A DNA stretch of 64,000 bases from Combretum micranthum. Taxonomy: Eukaryota; Streptophyta; Magnoliopsida; Myrtales; Combretaceae. The position numbers and the translations under genes are program-made. The notes under the pieces were generated by a model. It made no database searches. It was not told where the DNA came from and saw nothing but the letters and a program-made list of their open reading frames with translations. The DNA is taken from NCBI GenBank assembly GCA_024138025.1, contig JAMXBD010004267.1, positions 1-64,000 on the forward strand, written 5' to 3'. Position 1 is the first letter of the stretch, and every line of letters starts with the position of its first letter. Below are positions 60,490 through 64,000 of the stretch, piece after piece.

Positions 60490-61600
60490 GTCATCATTTG
60501 AGGAAGTTGTCTTTGACTCATTTTGAATGTTATATTCATTAAATCCTGGTCACTCATATCTCATCCAATTCACCTCTTCACTAGAATTCTCCCCTGACGA
60601 GGTGGAGGAGAGCTTAGCAGTAAAGAACATTTCAGTTTAAAAAAATGTGGCATCCATAGTGACATATGTTTGCCTATGAGTGGGATCGAAGCAGTGATAT
60701 CCTTTTTGGTGTAGACCATAGCCTAAGAAAATGCACCTTACAGCACGAGGATCAATTTTTGTGTGTTGATCCTTTTGGACATGAACAAATATAACACACC
60801 CAAACACGCGTGGTGGCGTCATCAAGATTGAGGGCAGTGTTACAAAATGAGATAATGCTTGAAGAGGAGTTTTTATTTCAAGAACTTTCGTTGGCATCCT
60901 GTTGATAACATAAACTGCATGCATAATTGCCTCTGCCCAATAATGCCCAGTCATATTAGCCCCAATAAGAAGAGCTCTAACAGTCTCAAGAATATGCCGA
61001 TTTTTCCGTTCGGCCACTCCATTCTTTTGGGGAGTATGCGAACATGATTTCTCATGAATCATTCCATGTTGACGAAAGAAGTCATTAAATTAGTGTTGAC
61101 ATATTCTTCGCCATTATCAGAACGAAGAACCTGTAATTTGGTGGAGTATTATGTACAAACCATATTATAAAAGGACTGAAAGGTATTGAAAACCTCATCC
61201 ATATGTTTCAACAAATACAACCACGTCATCCGTGTGCAATCATCAACAAAAATCACAAACCATCGATAGCCATGCATATTAGGTTTCGGGGAAGGTCCCC
61301 ATACATTAGTATGGATTAAGGAAAAATGAATAGTACTTTTATTAAAACTCAAAGGATAAGTGGCCCGATGGCTTTTGCAAAAATACAGGTCTCACATTTA
61401 AATTGAGAAATTGATCATATCTGAAAATAAATCTGGAAGAACATGTTTCAAATATCCAAATGACGGATGACCTAACTGACGATGCCAAAGCCAAACTTGC
61501 TCTTCCTTGAGCATATTCTGATGAGCGGTGTGACATGCTTTACCGATCTTTACGTCGATCAAATAGTATAGTCCCCCCTTCTCAAATACCATGTCCAATA
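60490..61600 (-). pseudogene. pol (INT): Copia GAG-pre-integrase and integrase, broken and mutated
   Basis: The pre-integrase segment WLWHRQLGHPSFGYLKHVLP is at about 61440-61500. The core shows SLIHTNVWGPSP (first catalytic Asp replaced by Asn, near 61309), GYRWFVIFVDDCTRMTWLYL, RSDNGEEYV (second Asp present, near 61105) and NGVAERKNRHILETVRALL (Glu present, near 61005). Downstream are INRMPTKVL and IFLGYGLHQKGYHCFDP. Frame breaks fall near 61350, 61140 and 61070. Integrase inserts element DNA; this copy cannot. Confidence 0.92.
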
Positions 61601-61918
61601 ATCTCCTTTGTTAGAATATCTTGAAGAAGGAAAAGATTATGATAAATAATTGCAACACAATTCAAATCTTTGGTAAGTTGACTCACAGACACTAATTTGT
61701 GAGAAAGAGATGGAATAAGAAGAGTATTGGATAATGGCATATTAGGTGCCACTATTACTGTACCAACCCCTGTTACTAGGGAAATTTTTCATTGGCATTT
61801 GTAATGTTGGTTCTTCTAGACTTAGATCTTTGGGAGATATCATTTTCATCATAGGTCATATAGTCAGAGGCTCCTAAGTCAAGAATCCATTAGCCATGAG
61901 CATTGTTTTATTTTAAAT
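61601..61918 (-). pseudogene. pol (PR): Copia protease domain, mutated
   Basis: WILDLGASDYMT (about 61855-61889) is the copia protease site, normally DSGAS. Here Ser is Leu (DLGA at 61869-61880). A stop precedes the Trp. Downstream the usual hydrophobic stretch LSNTLLIPSLSHKLVSVSQL is intact (near 61680-61740). The protease processes the polyprotein. Confidence 0.85.
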
Positions 61919-63110
61919 TCATGTAGATTCATATCTGACTGGTTTATGAATTTTGGTGGTGCTGACATTGTGAGCTTGAGCTGGAATTAAGGAAAGAGTC
62001 ATATCACTGATGGCAACTGATCCTTGACCTCTAGTCATATGTTCATTCTTGCATGTGTCATTGGTTCCTTCAACATTGTGCTTTTTCTTTGACTGTAATT
62101 CATGCCAACATTCAGGATACCCATGGATTTTAAAACAGGTCTCCCGGGTATGTTTAGTCCCTCCACAATGAGAGCATTTCAGTCCATCAGATGAATTCTT
62201 TTTAGAAGAGGAATTTGATTTTCCATTATAAGAGGAAGTTGTTGAAAGAGTTATAGTCCTCAAACTCTTTGATGTAAATACGGAACCTGATAGTTCTTCA
62301 GTCGAAGTTCCTATCATGACTGCTTGTCGCACCGCTTCTCGTCGAATATGTGCATAGCTAATCCATTGTGGGGAATGGTTGCATCTGCAAAATATCTCTA
62401 CGAATGTTGTCTAATCGATCATCCAGGCCATCCAAGAATACGTAAACTCGATCTTCCTGCAACATGTTGTTATAACGCTGAATATTAGTTTGGCACTGCG
62501 TGGGATTTGGCCTTCAAAAGTCAATCTCTATCCATAATCCTTGTAGACTGTTGTAATATTTTTTTAATGAAACACCTGCTTGCTTTAGTCGTAATACTTT
62601 ACGTCGAAGGTCATACACTTGGTAGAAATCACTCCCATCAAAATAAGTTGTTGCTATGGCATCCCATACCATTTTTACCGTAGGAATCTGATGAAATTCC
62701 CATTCAATGATGGGTCCATGGAGTTAATGAGCCATCCTTTTACTATGGCATCATCAGTACGCCATTTTCAGAAGGTTGGATCTATCGTTGCAGGTTAGGG
62801 CATATCACCATTGATATGACCCAATTTGTCTTTGCCAGAGATGTACATTTCCATCACTTGAGACCACAGTCCATAGTTGGTCCCATCCAATTTAATTTCT
62901 ATTGGAGCAGTGGCTATGTCCATTGTTGAGGTTGTACTAGAATTCTTAGATAGGATTTCCGTCATTTTGGTAATGAGTTCTGATAAGATAGATGAAGAAG
63001 AGATTTCAGGGGTTTCTGGTGACTGCAAATCTTCACCAGCTATATCGGTGTTGTAGGATGTTATTTGCTTAAGTGTTGTCTGTATAGAGGAGGATGGGAA
63101 TTGAAAATTT
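61919..63110 (-). pseudogene. gag: Copia gag, broken
   Basis: It opens without a clear ATG upstream of an ETPEISSSSILSEL segment and has PIEIKLDGTNYGLWSQVME, the usual start of copia Gag. Stops follow at about 62795. The helical core continues with VWDAIATTYFDGSDFYQVYDL and RVYVFLDGLDDRLDNIRRDIL, with further breaks near 62520 and 62360. The zinc knuckle CX2CX4HX4C (CSHCGGTKHTRETC) is at 62135-62176. The domain order is normal; stops and shifts disable it. Confidence 0.9.
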
Positions 63111-63122
63111 GCTCTGGTACTA
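63111..63122 (-). other. Primer-binding site of the copia element
   Basis: TAGTACCAGAGC on the minus strand directly follows the 5' LTR. It matches the initiator tRNA-Met site TGGTATCAGAGC except for two transitions. Confidence 0.8.
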
Positions 63123-63357
63123 TGTTTTCAATAAGAAAGAAATATTCTAAGTTTTATATATTTTCTTTTCTATATACATAGGTATTTATACATAATCAAA
63201 ACTCTTCTATTTTTGGTATACAAATCTGCTATAATGACGATTGTAATTTGTTTTCAATGATATTCATTGACCAGCCATAAACTCCTAATTAATGATATTC
63301 ATTGACCCTATGATACAGTCATAAACTCCTAATTTCTAGGAGTCCTTCACGCCAACA
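63123..63357 (-). repeat. 5' LTR of the copia element
   Basis: 235 bp; on the minus strand it runs from TGTTGGCG to GAAAACA. It pairs with 58456-58688. Confidence 0.93.
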
Positions 63358-63362
63358 ATTGA

Positions 63363-63967
63363 TAGTTTTTTCTATTAAAGAAAAAGAATAAAAATAGAAA
63401 TTTCTCATTTGATTTATATTAAATAAAATAAAATTTTCTTAAACTATGATTCTTTGTCAACTAAATAAAGGAACAGCAGCCAAAGCCATTGCAGCTTTGT
63501 GATAGTGATATGAACATTGCTTTCCAACAACATAAACCAAGACCAATTTTTCCCTCTTAAAGTTGTAATATGTAAAGGCTAAAAGACAAACAAAAAAAAA
63601 AAAAAAAAACAAAGGGATAATTATTTATGGTAATGAAGACAAAATAAATTTTTTCATTTTTTTTTTTTGTCATTACAATAAAAGGGAGGGAATCTAAGTA
63701 AATATCTCTAACTTGAGAGATGAGGAGAGATGCCCCTAACTACAAGGCCATTAACAAAAAGTAACAATGTAATTCTACTAAATCAAACACAAATAAATGC
63801 TTTGATAACCTAATGAGATTTAAAAGTTTGTAAACATCCACTAACAAGAACATGTGACAATCGATCATGTGTTCTTACTCATGAGCAAGGGTATGCAAAG
63901 CATTGTAACATCTGCAGTAAACTCATATCTTTATGTAATTAGTTGACATCAATGAAATTAGGAGATT
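63363..63967. other. Intergenic DNA right of the copia element
   Basis: AT-rich with A and T runs (63592-63609, 63659-63668). No gene or element is recognised. Confidence 0.45.
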
Positions 63968-64000
63968 TTGTAATAGATTAATCTAGTTAAAACTGTTATG
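63968..64000 (+). mobile_element. Edge of another family B LTR fragment
   Basis: The last 33 bases are identical to 43376-43408 inside the forward B LTR. The fragment continues beyond the window. Confidence 0.6.

Larger units (their letters stand above)
58456..63357 (-). mobile_element. Ty1/copia element, complete structure, inactive
   Basis: It is 4902 bp with LTRs 63123-63357 (5') and 58456-58688 (3'). Flanks ATTAA (58451-58455) and ATTGA (63358-63362) are a one-mismatch duplication. Minus-strand order is LTR, primer site, gag with one zinc knuckle, protease, integrase, RT, RNase H, purine tract, LTR; integrase before RT defines Ty1/copia. Many stops and shifts plus altered catalytic residues show it is dead. 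I do not assign a lineage. Confidence 0.95.

Overview
Kind of sequence. This is an AT-rich, repeat-dominated stretch of a plant nuclear genome, most likely an angiosperm. The evidence is Ty3/gypsy and Ty1/copia LTR retrotransposons of plant type, initiator-tRNA-Met primer sites, long solo LTRs with 5-bp target duplications, and hAT-, MULE- and Tourist-like MITEs. I find no host gene that I can name, no rRNA or tRNA gene and no CRISPR array. Two short, GC-richer islands (51.5-51.7 kb and 53.2-53.4 kb) are the only candidates for host exons.

LTR families (letters are mine). Family A has ~3.4-kb LTRs starting TGTAAACCCC and ending GGGCGTGACA. Family B has 3.8-4.4-kb LTRs with similar termini but a different body. 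Family C has 2.7-3.2-kb LTRs related to A. Nearly all copies are solo LTRs, and I could pair the target-site duplications by eye for several: CACTC, CCTAA, AGTAC, and imperfectly ACTAG/ACTGG, TTTAA/TCTAA and CTATC/CTACC.

0-20 kb. This is a nest. A forward B LTR (B1, ending at 20020) holds a reverse B LTR (B2, edge at 19013). B2 holds a reverse A LTR (edge at 4800) and a forward, complete 13.1-kb family A element (5480-18565, TSD TTGAA). Another B LTR (1-2449) sits inside the reverse A LTR. The complete element is a chromodomain gypsy element (gag, protease, RT, RNase H, integrase, GPY/F, chromodomain). It also has an open reading frame between the 5' LTR and gag, and a possible intron between gag and protease.

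20-32 kb. A degraded Athila/Tat-like element has an ORF1-like protein remnant at 20.2-22.1 kb and a 3' UTR, polypurine tract and LTR with TATA box near 28-29.7 kb. It is interrupted by a 366-bp inverted-repeat element with a tRNA-like core (21451-21816) and a 4.4-kb solo B LTR (22314-26742). Minus-strand remnants of a gypsy-associated protein lie around 31 kb.

32-47 kb. Two opposed solo C LTRs (32121-39087 forward, 39343-46881 reverse) are each split by a solo B LTR; a Tourist-like MITE sits in one and an hAT-like MITE in the B LTR of the other.

47-58 kb. Old, AT-rich intergenic DNA with a possible Tat-type LTR remnant, long poly-G and poly-T tracts, a MULE MITE with a 9-bp TSD, the two small islands, and an intact solo C LTR (53920-56590).

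58-64 kb. A dead Ty1/copia element on the minus strand (58456-63357) with 233-235-bp LTRs. Its protease, integrase and RT active sites each carry a C:G-to-T:A type change. The last 33 bases match the interior of the B LTR.
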